Positions 6,844 to 14,728 of a DNA stretch of 37,318 nt are shown piece after piece. Numbering within the stretch: position 1 is the first letter of the stretch; each line of letters starts with the position of its first letter. The notes under the pieces are model-generated. The model was not told the DNA's origin. It ran no database searches and saw only the letters and a program-made list of their open reading frames with translations. The stretch lies in assembly GCF_022829365.1 (NCBI RefSeq), contig NZ_JAKSYJ010000047.1, positions 1 to 37,318 on the forward strand, read 5' to 3'. This stretch comes from Methylobacterium sp. J-077 (GTDB lineage Bacteria; Pseudomonadota; Alphaproteobacteria; Rhizobiales; Beijerinckiaceae). A program made the translations under genes and the position numbers.

Positions 6844-7992
6844 TCACAGCGCCGGCACGATCACTTTCCCGTCCTTGATCTCGATGAGGTAGACGTCGGG
6901 CTTGCTCTGGCCGCTCTCCTTCCCGGCGGGGCCGGCCTTGGTGAAGCGGATCGGCCCGTTGAGCCCGACGAAGTCGACCGACCAGAAGGCCTTGGTGATC
7001 GCGGCCGGATCGGCCGAGCCCGCCTTCTCGATGGCGTGGGCAATCGCGCGGATGCCGTCGTAACCGCGGAAGCTCTCGGTGACGCCGGCGAAGTCGAAGC
7101 CGCGCTTCTTCCAGGCGGCGATGAAGGCCTCGGTGGCCTTCGGGTCTGGCGTCTTGTCGGGCGACCAGGGCAGGAAGGTCGTCAGGTGCATCGTGCCGTC
7201 GGCGGCCGCCCCGGCCTGGGCGATGATCTGGTCCGGGTTCTGGGAGCCGCCGGTGGTGATCACTCGCTTCTTCAGGCCCAGCGCGGCCATCTGCTTGAAC
7301 AGCAGCACGAGCTGATCGACCGAGCTCGTGATCATGATCGTGTCGGCGTCGGAGGCCTTCAGCTTGGCGAGCTGGGCGCTCATGTCCTGCGCGCCCTGAT
7401 CCATCGTCTCGACGAGGCCGACCGTGACGCCCTTATCTTTGAGCATCTTGCCGAAATCGGTCGCCGCGCCGCGGCCGAAATCGTTGTTGAGGATTAGGAA
7501 GTCGACCTTCTTTAGGGCGAGGCGACCGACCATCGGCGCGAAGGTCTCGGCCTCCAGGGACGAGGGCGGCGAGATCCGGAACACGTAGGGATTGCCCGAC
7601 GTCGTGATCTTGCCGGACGAGGAGGTCTCGACCAGCATCGGCGTCTCGTAGTCCATGAGCTTCGGCATGACGGCGAGCGTCAGGCTCGAGCCCCATGCCC
7701 CCATCATCACCGGGGTCTTGTCGCTGGTGATCAGCTTCTCGGCGACCGCGGCGGCCTCGGTCGGGTTGCTCTTGTTGTCCTCGATCACGAGCTCGATCGT
7801 CTTGCCGAGGACGCCGCCCTTGGCGTTGATCTCGTCGGCGGCGATCTTGGCGCCGTTGACCACGTAGGTGCCCGAAGCCGCGAAGGGCCCGGTCAGCGGC
7901 TCGTTGACGCCGATGCGGATCGCGTCCGCGCGGACGCCCGTCGCCGTGAGCGCCAGCAGGATCGCGGTCGTGAGGGTGAACCTGCCAGGCAT
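6844..7992 (-). CDS. Periplasmic HAAT (Liv-type) substrate-binding protein
   Basis: This 382-residue protein has a Sec signal peptide (hydrophobic stretch TLTTAILLALTATGVRA, cleavage expected after about residue 22). The mature part starts DAIRIGVNEPLTGPFAASG, the standard opening of LivK/AmiC-type periplasmic binding proteins; it continues with VVNGAKIAADEINAKGG and a type-I PBP fold length. It captures the substrate in the periplasm for LivHMGF. GGAGA lies 7 bp before the ATG. It follows the Mo-hydroxylase small subunit after only 36 bp and is upstream of livH, so it is co-transcribed with both. The ligand is unknown; the amide- and heterocycle-processing neighbours suggest a non-amino-acid N compound. 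Confidence 0.92.
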   Translation of the reverse strand: MPGRFTLTTAILLALTATGVRADAIRIGVNEPLTGPFAASGTYVVNGAKIAADEINAKGGVLGKTIELVIEDNKSNPTEAAAVAEKLITSDKTPVMMGAWGSSLTLAVMPKLMDYETPMLVETSSSGKITTSGNPYVFRISPPSSLEAETFAPMVGRLALKKVDFLILNNDFGRGAATDFGKMLKDKGVTVGLVETMDQGAQDMSAQLAKLKASDADTIMITSSVDQLVLLFKQMAALGLKKRVITTGGSQNPDQIIAQAGAAADGTMHLTTFLPWSPDKTPDPKATEAFIAAWKKRGFDFAGVTESFRGYDGIRAIAHAIEKAGSADPAAITKAFWSVDFVGLNGPIRFTKAGPAGKESGQSKPDVYLIEIKDGKVIVPAL

Positions 7993-8028
7993 TCGCGTGT
8001 CTCCGGTGCGTTGAGGCGGGGGGAGGGA

Positions 8029-9228
8029 TCAGGCGCGGCCGAACCACGCGGCGAGGCGCGCGCGGGCGAGGCCGAGGAGCAGACGGAGCGGATTGAGACC
8101 GGCGGGCACCGGCGCTGCGACGCCGGAGAGCCGGGCATCGAGGTTGTGGGCGAACTCCGCCGCGATGCGGCCGGCGAGGTCGCGCACGAGACCGGGACGG
8201 CCGAACTGGGCGAGGGGTCCGGTCAGGGTGTAGCCGACGTCCAGCTCGACTCGGGCGGTGCCCGGCGCCGGTCCGGCGCCGACCCGGTAGACGATCCGAC
8301 CCTCGGTGGCCGAGCGGCCGCCCGCGTCGCTGCCGGCCCCGTGGACCGAGCCGGTTTGCGCCGCCTCGTCCCGGGAGAGGCGGGCGCGACCGCGGAACGT
8401 CGCGGCGATCGGTCCGATCCGCACCTGCAGGCCGCCCTCGACCGTGTCGGGGGAGGGCCGCGCCGTCAGCACCGCGCCCGGCAGGCAGGCGGCGACCGCC
8501 GCGATGTCGCCCAGCAGGACGAAGACGGCCTCCGGCGGGTGGGTGACGTCGAGGACCTGCGTAAAGCCGTGGGCCGGGACGAACGCGTCGGACAGGTCCG
8601 CGACCGCCGCGGGCGCCGCCGGGGCGACCCGCTCCGCTGGCGGATCCAGGGGGGCGACCGTCGCGTCGCCAATCTGGGCGCCGACCGGGCCGAGGGCGCG
8701 CGCCGCGCCGGCCTCCGGGGGGATGCCGCGCCCGCGCCGGTCCGCGATTACCGCCATCACCGCCCGGACGATACCGACATAGCCAGTGCAGCGGCAGAGA
8801 TTGCCCGAGAGACCGACCCGGATCCGCCGCTCGTCGGCCTCGGGCAGCCGCAGGACCAGATCGCGGGCGGCCACCAGCATCCCGGGCGTGCAGTAGCCGC
8901 ACTGGAGCGCGTGCTCGCGGTTGAAGGCGGCCCGCAGCTCGCTCGCGATGGCGTCCGTATCGAGGCCCTCGATCGTCGTGACCGCGGCCCCTGCGCAGGC
9001 GCCCGCGAAAGTCAGGCAGGCGCGCGCCGGCTCGCCGTCGAGGAGCACGGTGCAGGCGCCGCAGACGCCGTGCTCGCAGCCGAGATGCGTGCCGGTGAGG
9101 TCGAGCCCTTCGCGCAGCACGTCGCCGAGATGGCTGCGCGGCTCGGCCGCGACCCGCACGGCGCGGCCGTTCACCGTCAGCGCGAGGGCTATGCGGGACG
9201 GCCCGGGTTCGGCCAGCGCGGCGCTCAT
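8029..9228 (-). CDS. Mo-hydroxylase [2Fe-2S] small subunit fused to CoxG-like (SRPBCC) domain
   Basis: This 399-residue protein joins two parts. Residues about 10-165 are the small iron-sulfur subunit of the xanthine dehydrogenase/CO dehydrogenase family: plant-type cluster ligands C51, C56, C59, C71 and the second cluster C110, C113, C145, C147 (CGYCTPGM...CRCTGY). Residues about 215-370 form a CoxG-like SRPBCC domain (HGFTQVLDVTHPPEAVF..., LPGA, RIGPI), followed by an amphipathic Leu/Arg tail. CoxG tethers CO dehydrogenase to the membrane, so the fusion may anchor this enzyme. Small subunits are normally about 160 residues and CoxG about 200, and the linker is Ala/Pro-rich. The ATG overlaps the stop of the FAD subunit (ATGA). 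No stop codon or frameshift separates the parts, so the fusion is genuine in this sequence. Confidence 0.9.
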   Translation of the reverse strand: MSAALAEPGPSRIALALTVNGRAVRVAAEPRSHLGDVLREGLDLTGTHLGCEHGVCGACTVLLDGEPARACLTFAGACAGAAVTTIEGLDTDAIASELRAAFNREHALQCGYCTPGMLVAARDLVLRLPEADERRIRVGLSGNLCRCTGYVGIVRAVMAVIADRRGRGIPPEAGAARALGPVGAQIGDATVAPLDPPAERVAPAAPAAVADLSDAFVPAHGFTQVLDVTHPPEAVFVLLGDIAAVAACLPGAVLTARPSPDTVEGGLQVRIGPIAATFRGRARLSRDEAAQTGSVHGAGSDAGGRSATEGRIVYRVGAGPAPGTARVELDVGYTLTGPLAQFGRPGLVRDLAGRIAAEFAHNLDARLSGVAAPVPAGLNPLRLLLGLARARLAAWFGRA

Positions 9229-10097
9229 GCGGCCTCCGGAAGGGGGTTGGCGCGGGAATCGTACTCGGCCGCCGCGGCCACCGCGCGGCCCAGGACGGCG
9301 ACGTGGATGTGCCGCTCGACCGCGTCGGCCATGCCGGCGTCCCGCAGCGCGAGGTCGGCGGCCCGGGGGTCGAAGCGCGCGGCGAAGTCGGCGCCGATCC
9401 GGCCGCCGAAGAGCGGGCGGGCATCGGCCAGGAGCACGGGCGGCCCCTCGACCGCGCCGATCACGGCCCGGCCCCGGCCCGCGCCGGGTTCGAGGCGCAC
9501 GGCCCCGATGGCGTGGGCGAACTCGCCGATCTTCGCGCAATGCTTGACGTAGCCCCAGGCCGTCCCCGTCGGCAGCGCCGGGACACGCACCCCGACCAGG
9601 ATCTCATCCGCATCGAGGGCGACCGCGAGGGCGCCGGTCACGAAGCGCTCCACCGGCAGGGTGCGGCGGCCTGTCCGCCCCGCGATCTCGACCTCGGCGC
9701 CGAGGGCCGTCAGGGCGCTGACCCAGTCGGCGGCCGGGTCGGCGTGGACGAGGCTGCCGCCGATTGTCCCGCGGTTGCGCACCGACCGGTAGGCGATCGC
9801 AGCCGCGACCCGCCGCAGCGCGCCGCCGGTGAGGTCCGGGACGCGCCCGTCCTCGATGTCGGCATGGGTCACGCAGGCCCCGAGGACGAACGTGTCGCCC
9901 TCAACCCGCGCGGTCCGGAGCTCGGGCACGCCGGTGATGTCGACGATCAGGGCGGGCTCGACGAGGCGCAAGTTCAGCATCGGCCCGAGGGACTGGCCGC
10001 CCGCGATCAGCTTCACGCCGGCAGGGGCCTCGGCGAGGCGCGCCAGCAGCGCGGGCAGGCTGTCGGGGCGCTCCCAGGCGAAGGCGGCGGGCTTCAT
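9225..10097 (-). CDS. Mo-hydroxylase FAD-binding medium subunit (CoxM-like)
   Basis: This is the 290-residue medium subunit of a three-subunit molybdenum hydroxylase. The two FAD-binding motifs are present: AGGQSLGPMLNLRL (from residue 32) and TIGGSLVHADPAADW (from 111). It passes electrons from the iron-sulfur subunit to the final acceptor. The ATG at 10097 overlaps the stop of the large-subunit gene (ATGA) and its own stop overlaps the small-subunit start in the same way, giving the gene order large-medium-small. Length is normal for the family. The acceptor is unknown; the Rieske ferredoxin at the end of the operon is one candidate. Confidence 0.93.
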   Translation of the reverse strand: MKPAAFAWERPDSLPALLARLAEAPAGVKLIAGGQSLGPMLNLRLVEPALIVDITGVPELRTARVEGDTFVLGACVTHADIEDGRVPDLTGGALRRVAAAIAYRSVRNRGTIGGSLVHADPAADWVSALTALGAEVEIAGRTGRRTLPVERFVTGALAVALDADEILVGVRVPALPTGTAWGYVKHCAKIGEFAHAIGAVRLEPGAGRGRAVIGAVEGPPVLLADARPLFGGRIGADFAARFDPRAADLALRDAGMADAVERHIHVAVLGRAVAAAAEYDSRANPLPEAA

Positions 10098-12448
10098 GCG
10101 GCCTCCCGCGCGGTCTCGGCGGGGTGTCCGGCGGCGAGCACCGCCTCCACGATCCGCCGGGGGGTGATGGGCGAATGCAGCAGCTCGACGCCCAGCGGTG
10201 CCAATGCATCGTTGACAGCGTTGGCGAGCGCCGCCGGCGGCGCGATGGCGCCGCCCTCGCCGATGCCCTTCTGGCCGAAGCGCGTGTAGGGCGAGGGCGT
10301 CTCCATGTGGTCGATGCGCGCCATCGGCACGTCGGCGGCGCCGGGCAGGAGGTAGTCGGCCAACGTCGAGGCCAGCGGCTGGCCGCGAGCGTCGAAGCGC
10401 ATCTCCTCGAACAGGGCCGTGCCGATCCCCTGCGCGAGGCCGCCGTAGATCTGGCCGTCGACCACGAGGGGGTTCACCAGCGTGCCGCCGTCCTCGACGA
10501 TGACGTAGTCGAGGATTTCCACCGCCCCGAGGTCGGGATCGACCGCCACCACGGCCGCGTGCGCCGCGTACGAGAAGGTGCCGGAATCGCGCACTGGCTT
10601 GTAGCCGGCGGTGACTTCGAGCCCGCCCGGATCGGTGTCGGGCGCGAGGTCCTGCGGGCGCCTGTACCAGGTGCGGGCGATCGCCTCGAGCGGGACGTCG
10701 CCGGTGGGGCCGACGACGTGACCGCCTTCGAAGCGGCACGCCTCGGGACGCGCCTGGAGCAGGTGGGCGCCGATCCGCACGGCGCGGTCGCGCAGCGCCT
10801 CGCAGGCCGCCGCTACCGCACCGCCCGCCATCACCATCACGCGCGAGCCCCAGGAGCCCGTGGAGTAGGGGGTCATCGCGGTGTCGCCGTGGACGAGACG
10901 GGTGCGCGCCACCGGCACGCCCAGAATCTCGTGGGCGACCTGGGCCAGCGTCGTCTCCAAGCCCTGGCCGTGGGAATGGGCGCCGATCCGCAGCTCCAGC
11001 CCGCCATCCGGGGTCAGCCGGGCGCTGGCCTGCTCGTGGCCGGGCACCATCGGGATCCCCCAGCCGGAATAGACCGAGGTGCCGTGCGCGGCCTGCTCGC
11101 AATAGATCGCGAGGCCGAGGCCGATCCGGCGCCCGTCCGGCTCGCCCTGACGCTGGCGGGCGCGGATTGCCTCCACGTCGACGGCCTTGAGCGCCCGGGC
11201 GAGTGCCTCCGGGTAGTTGCCGCTGTCGAAATGCTTCTTTGTGATGTTCTCGAACGGCATCTGCTCGGGCCGCACGAGGTTTTTCTCGCGCACGGTCTCG
11301 GGCGCGACCCCCGCCGCGCGGGCGACGGCGTCGAGCACCAGTTCCAGGGCGAAGCAGACGCCGGTGCGGGCGACCCCGCGATAGGGCAGGATCGGGCATT
11401 TGTTGGTCGCCACCGACCACGTCCGGCAGCGATAGGCCGGGAAGTCGTAGGGACCGGGCAAGATGCTGGCGACCTGCGCGGCCTCCAGGCAGGCCGAGAA
11501 CGGGTAGGCCGAGTAGGCTCCGGAATCGACGGTAGCCTCGCAATCGATGCCGCGCAGGGTCCCGTCCCGCTCGGCGTAGGCGGTGATGCGGTAATGGTGC
11601 TCGCGGCAATTGGCGTTGGCGGTCAGGTGCTCGCGCCGGTCCTCCAGCCAGCGCACCGGGTGGCCGCAGCGCAGCGCGAGCCAGGCGAGGGCCACGTCCT
11701 CGGCGAGCAGGATCGCCTTATAGCCGAACCCGCCGCCGACATCCGGCGAGACGATGCGGATGCGCCCCTGCTCGATCCCGAGACATTCCGAGAGGCCGTT
11801 GCGCACGATGTGCGGCATCTGGCTCGCGGTGTGGACCACGAGCTGGTCGAGCCGGTGATCGAGCTGCACCACGGTGCCGCGGCCTTCGATCGGCGCCATG
11901 CACTGGCGCCCCGTCGAGATGGTGCGGCTGACCTTGATCGGCGCGTCGAGGGCGCCTTCGATGCCGATGTCGACCAGGGTCTCCAGGAAGACGTTGTCGC
12001 CCCAATGCTCGTGGACGAGGGCGGAGCTCGGCTCGCGCGCGGCCAGCATGTCGTGGACGGCCGGCAACTCCTCCAGATCGAGCACCACGGCGGCGGCGAT
12101 GTCCTCGGCCTCGGCGCGGGTCGGCGCGACGCAGAGCGCGACGAGTTCACCCACCTGCCGGACCTTGCCGGTGGCGAGCACCGGCTGCTCGGAGACCTTG
12201 AAGCCGGGCAGCCCCGAGACGGCGCGGATCGGCAGAACCCCGTCCAGGTCGGCGGCTGTGAACACGCGGTCGCGATAGGCCTCCGGCACATGGACGGCAC
12301 GGATGTGGGCGTGGGCCAGCGGGCTGCGCACGAAGGCTACGTCCTGCATCCCCGGCAGGCGGAGATCGCCGACATACTGGCCGCGCCCGCGCATCAGGCG
12401 GTCGTCCTCCTTGCGGGGCAGCGGTGCCCCCACACCCTCGTAGTTCAT
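10094..12448 (-). CDS. Mo-hydroxylase catalytic large subunit (xanthine dehydrogenase family)
   Basis: This is the 784-residue molybdopterin-cytosine-dinucleotide subunit that performs hydroxylation at a C-H bond, with water as oxygen source. Visible: N-terminal GAPLPRKEDDRLMRGRGQYV, cofactor loop VGGGFG (237-242), active-site loop PYRGVARTG (355-363) and catalytic Glu in KGIGEGG (about E731). The loop is not AYxCSFR, so it is not a form I CO dehydrogenase; it is closer to the AYRGAGR-type enzymes that oxidise aldehydes or N-heterocycles. Its ATG overlaps the hydrolase stop (ATGA). No XdhC- or CoxDEF-type maturation gene lies in the window, so those must act from elsewhere. The substrate is unknown. 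Confidence 0.92.
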   Translation of the reverse strand: MNYEGVGAPLPRKEDDRLMRGRGQYVGDLRLPGMQDVAFVRSPLAHAHIRAVHVPEAYRDRVFTAADLDGVLPIRAVSGLPGFKVSEQPVLATGKVRQVGELVALCVAPTRAEAEDIAAAVVLDLEELPAVHDMLAAREPSSALVHEHWGDNVFLETLVDIGIEGALDAPIKVSRTISTGRQCMAPIEGRGTVVQLDHRLDQLVVHTASQMPHIVRNGLSECLGIEQGRIRIVSPDVGGGFGYKAILLAEDVALAWLALRCGHPVRWLEDRREHLTANANCREHHYRITAYAERDGTLRGIDCEATVDSGAYSAYPFSACLEAAQVASILPGPYDFPAYRCRTWSVATNKCPILPYRGVARTGVCFALELVLDAVARAAGVAPETVREKNLVRPEQMPFENITKKHFDSGNYPEALARALKAVDVEAIRARQRQGEPDGRRIGLGLAIYCEQAAHGTSVYSGWGIPMVPGHEQASARLTPDGGLELRIGAHSHGQGLETTLAQVAHEILGVPVARTRLVHGDTAMTPYSTGSWGSRVMVMAGGAVAAACEALRDRAVRIGAHLLQARPEACRFEGGHVVGPTGDVPLEAIARTWYRRPQDLAPDTDPGGLEVTAGYKPVRDSGTFSYAAHAAVVAVDPDLGAVEILDYVIVEDGGTLVNPLVVDGQIYGGLAQGIGTALFEEMRFDARGQPLASTLADYLLPGAADVPMARIDHMETPSPYTRFGQKGIGEGGAIAPPAALANAVNDALAPLGVELLHSPITPRRIVEAVLAAGHPAETAREAA

Positions 12449-13323
12449 CGGGTGCCTCCAAGAAGTTCCTGTGCGGCACGGACCAGGATGCCGTCGGGCC
12501 GGCGGAACCCGTCGAGGATCGAGAAGTGGTCGGCGCCGGGCACCGGCAGCAGGGCACCCGGCGCGTGAGCGGCGCTGCGCAGCGCGTGGAGGTTGCGCGC
12601 GTCGTGGACGAGGGCGGGGAGTTCCCGGCTGCCGTAGGTCAGCGTCATGGGCTTGGCCGTCACGGGAAGCCGCAGGGGTGACAGGGTCTCGATCGCGTCG
12701 TCGGCCAGCCCGAGCTTGTCGTTCAGATATGTCTCGCGGATCGGCGCGAGGTCGTAGACGCCGGAGATCGCCAGGACCGCGGCCACGGCGGGATGCCTGA
12801 GATGGAGGGCGGCGAGGTGCGCCCCCGCAGACCAGCCGGCGAGGACGATCGGGCCACCGACCCCGCGCGCCGCCCCGTGCTCGGCGAGCCAGTCGAGGGC
12901 AGCCCCGATCTCGGTGACGATGCCGGCCAGGCTCGCCTCGGGCGCCAGGGTGTAGCCTGGCATCGCTACCGCCCAGCCTGCCGCGTTCAGCCCCTCCGCG
13001 AAGCATGCGAAGTCCGCTCTGGCATTGCGCTGCCAGTAGCCGCCGTGGATGAAGACGAGGCAGGGGGCCTGTTCGTCCGCCGCGGGGTAGAGATCGAAGG
13101 CCGTGCGCTCCCCGGCAGCGTAAGGGATGTCGAGTTCGGTTGGATGCGCGGCCCGGTACATCGCCGAGGCGGTGTTGCGCGCCGCGACCTTGGCCGCGCT
13201 GTCCGGGACGGCCGCGTTGTTGTCGTAACAGGCCCCCCGGGCCGCGAAATCCAGGCTGTCCCAGCGGCGGCGCGGATCCGGCGGTGTCGGGTCGTTGAGG
13301 ACCAAGGCGGGCACCAGCGCCAC
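12445..13323 (-). CDS. Alpha/beta hydrolase, arylformamidase (kynurenine formamidase)-like
   Basis: This is a 292-residue alpha/beta hydrolase. The oxyanion-hole motif HGGYW (93-97) is the hallmark of arylformamidase-type enzymes; the nucleophile is S165 in GWSAGAH, the catalytic His is probably H266 in GADHFSI, and an acidic residue (E234 or D241) lies at the expected triad position. Such enzymes cleave N-formyl or similar amide/ester bonds. No kynureninase or tryptophan dioxygenase gene is near, so a role in tryptophan breakdown is not supported. It sits between the amidohydrolase (1-bp gap) and the Mo-hydroxylase (ATGA overlap), which suggests it hydrolyses an amide or lactam intermediate of the same pathway. 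Confidence 0.85.
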   Translation of the reverse strand: MALVPALVLNDPTPPDPRRRWDSLDFAARGACYDNNAAVPDSAAKVAARNTASAMYRAAHPTELDIPYAAGERTAFDLYPAADEQAPCLVFIHGGYWQRNARADFACFAEGLNAAGWAVAMPGYTLAPEASLAGIVTEIGAALDWLAEHGAARGVGGPIVLAGWSAGAHLAALHLRHPAVAAVLAISGVYDLAPIRETYLNDKLGLADDAIETLSPLRLPVTAKPMTLTYGSRELPALVHDARNLHALRSAAHAPGALLPVPGADHFSILDGFRRPDGILVRAAQELLGGTR

Positions 13324-13324
13324 C

Positions 13325-14608
13325 TCAGGCCGCGATCGCCTGAGGCAGGATCGGCGAGTCGGCCTCGAAGCGCCGGCCGGCGCGCAGGCAGAAGGCTGGC
13401 CGCAGCAAGCGGTCGGCGATCACACGCGTATCCTCGTTGTCGCGCAACAGGAAGCGCCCGCGATCGTCGTGCAGCACTGAGACGTCGGCCGCGTATCCGA
13501 CCTTGAGCGCGCCGATCCGGTCGCCCATGCGCAGCATCTCGGCCGGATGCGAGGTAACCATCGGCACAACGTCCTCCAGCGGGATGCCCAGCGCCATCAT
13601 CGAACTCATCGCCTGGGTCAGGCTGAAGCGGGCTTGGCCGAGGAAGGGATGATTCTCGTCGTCGTGATGCTCATCCGGGGTGCCTGCGGGCTTCCTCACC
13701 TCGGGCACCTCGGTGTTGTAGCCGTGCATGTCGGCGCCGAGCGTGTAGGGGATCACGCCGGCCGGCAGCGAGGCCCGGGCCACGCGGTAGGAGAAGTGGC
13801 TTCCGTGGCCGACATCGACCTTTAGCCCGGCATCCATCGCCCGGCGGATGATGTGGTGCACCTCGCCCTGCTCGTTGATGAAGCCGCCGGGGTGCCGGGT
13901 GAAGGGGTGGGCCAGCACGTCGCCCGGTCGCAGCAGGGGGATCACCCGCTCGACGATGGTGTCGGCATCCTCGCCGTTGGCGCCCGATTCCGGTAGGCCC
14001 CAGAGCTGGCCGAAATGCACGTAGAGCGGCAGATCGGAGCGGCGGCTGATCTCGGCGGCCATCTCCATGACCTTGATGCCCCAGCGGGCGAAACCACCGA
14101 TCTCGGCGTGGCCCTTGATGCCGCGTACGAGGTCGCGGTTCTCGGTCGCCGACTTTACCGTTGCATCGATGTCGACGCCATCCGGGCTGTAGAGGTTCGG
14201 GTAGAAATGCCCTTCGAGGCCACCGACGAGGTAGGCCGAGAGGAAGGCGAGCACCTGCGTCTGCGACCGCTCGGCGATGAAGTGGCGGAAGCCCGGCAGG
14301 GTCATGCAGGAGGGGCCGCCCTGATCCACCACCGTGGTGACGCCCGAGCGCACGCCGACCATGTCGGGGTTCAGGCCGAAGCGGCCGGTGACGTACTGGT
14401 AGACATGCGCGTGCGTGTCGATCATGCCGGGCAGGACGAGCTTGCCTGAGACGTCGACTACCTCCGCTGCGGCCGATGGCAGGATGGTTTCCTCTACGGC
14501 TGCGATGCGGCCGTCCTGCACCGCCACATCGCGGATGCCATCGACGCCGGAGGCCGGGCAGATCACCCGCCCGCCCCGCAGAACCAGATCGTAGCGGTGA
14601 TTGTCCAT
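13325..14608 (-). CDS. Amidohydrolase/deacetylase-family metallohydrolase (dihydroorotase-like fold)
   Basis: This 427-residue enzyme of the amidohydrolase superfamily has a beta-sandwich start (DLVLRGGRVICPASG), the metal motif D64-T-H66-A-H68 after LVLPGMI, further metal-ligand-like positions YVHFGQ, LAHPFTRH and VGHGSH, and the catalytic Asp in LGADMHG. This looks like the subfamily often annotated amidohydrolase/deacetylase or predicted dihydroorotase, which opens cyclic amides or removes N-acyl groups. I chose ATG 14608 because homologues begin near YDLVLRGG; the open frame upstream runs across the regulatory region. It is the first gene of the operon, 120 bp from the divergent MarR gene. 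Confidence 0.88.
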   Translation of the reverse strand: MDNHRYDLVLRGGRVICPASGVDGIRDVAVQDGRIAAVEETILPSAAAEVVDVSGKLVLPGMIDTHAHVYQYVTGRFGLNPDMVGVRSGVTTVVDQGGPSCMTLPGFRHFIAERSQTQVLAFLSAYLVGGLEGHFYPNLYSPDGVDIDATVKSATENRDLVRGIKGHAEIGGFARWGIKVMEMAAEISRRSDLPLYVHFGQLWGLPESGANGEDADTIVERVIPLLRPGDVLAHPFTRHPGGFINEQGEVHHIIRRAMDAGLKVDVGHGSHFSYRVARASLPAGVIPYTLGADMHGYNTEVPEVRKPAGTPDEHHDDENHPFLGQARFSLTQAMSSMMALGIPLEDVVPMVTSHPAEMLRMGDRIGALKVGYAADVSVLHDDRGRFLLRDNEDTRVIADRLLRPAFCLRAGRRFEADSPILPQAIAA

Positions 14609-14649
14609 CTCGACCTCGTGATGGTGACCAACTCGTGCAGGCCCCGTTC

Positions 14650-14678
14650 TTGCCAAATGCGAAGCATGCTTCGTAAAT
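14650..14678 (+). promoter_or_regulatory. Candidate promoter of the MarR gene
   Basis: TTGCCA (14650-14655) and GTAAAT (14673-14678) are separated by 17 bp, an acceptable sigma-70-like layout. The spacer contains the palindrome 14660-14673, so a repressor bound there would block RNA polymerase. The gene start is 50 bp downstream. The operon promoter for the minus strand should lie in the same 120-bp gap, but I found no clear match. Confidence 0.45.
14660..14673. promoter_or_regulatory. Perfect 14-bp palindrome, candidate MarR operator
   Basis: CGAAGCATGCTTCG is a perfect palindrome in the gap between the divergent MarR gene and the amidohydrolase operon. One outer base pair is mismatched and the next pairs again, giving an 18-bp imperfect site. 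The size and placement fit a MarR dimer that controls its own gene and the catabolic operon. Confidence 0.55.
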
Positions 14679-14728
14679 GGCCCTGCATAGAGTGTGCCAA
14701 AGTTGGAACCGATTTGCGGAGACGGGTG

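Noticed and set aside
7433..9424. A 663-codon minus-strand frame across the binding-protein and small-subunit genes
   Set aside because: It is out of frame with both verified genes, Arg/Pro-rich and without domain motifs.
10094..12448. Form I aerobic CO dehydrogenase
   Set aside because: The large subunit lacks the AYxCSFR loop and no coxDEF-type accessory genes are present.
10124..12568. An 814-codon plus-strand reading frame opposite the Mo-hydroxylase large subunit
   Set aside because: It is the antisense of a clear gene in GC-rich DNA; the composition is rich in Arg, Gly and Ala, with no domain likeness.
12445..13323. Kynurenine formamidase of tryptophan breakdown
   Set aside because: HGGYW supports the family only. 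No tryptophan dioxygenase, kynureninase or kynurenine genes are nearby and the gene is embedded in another operon.
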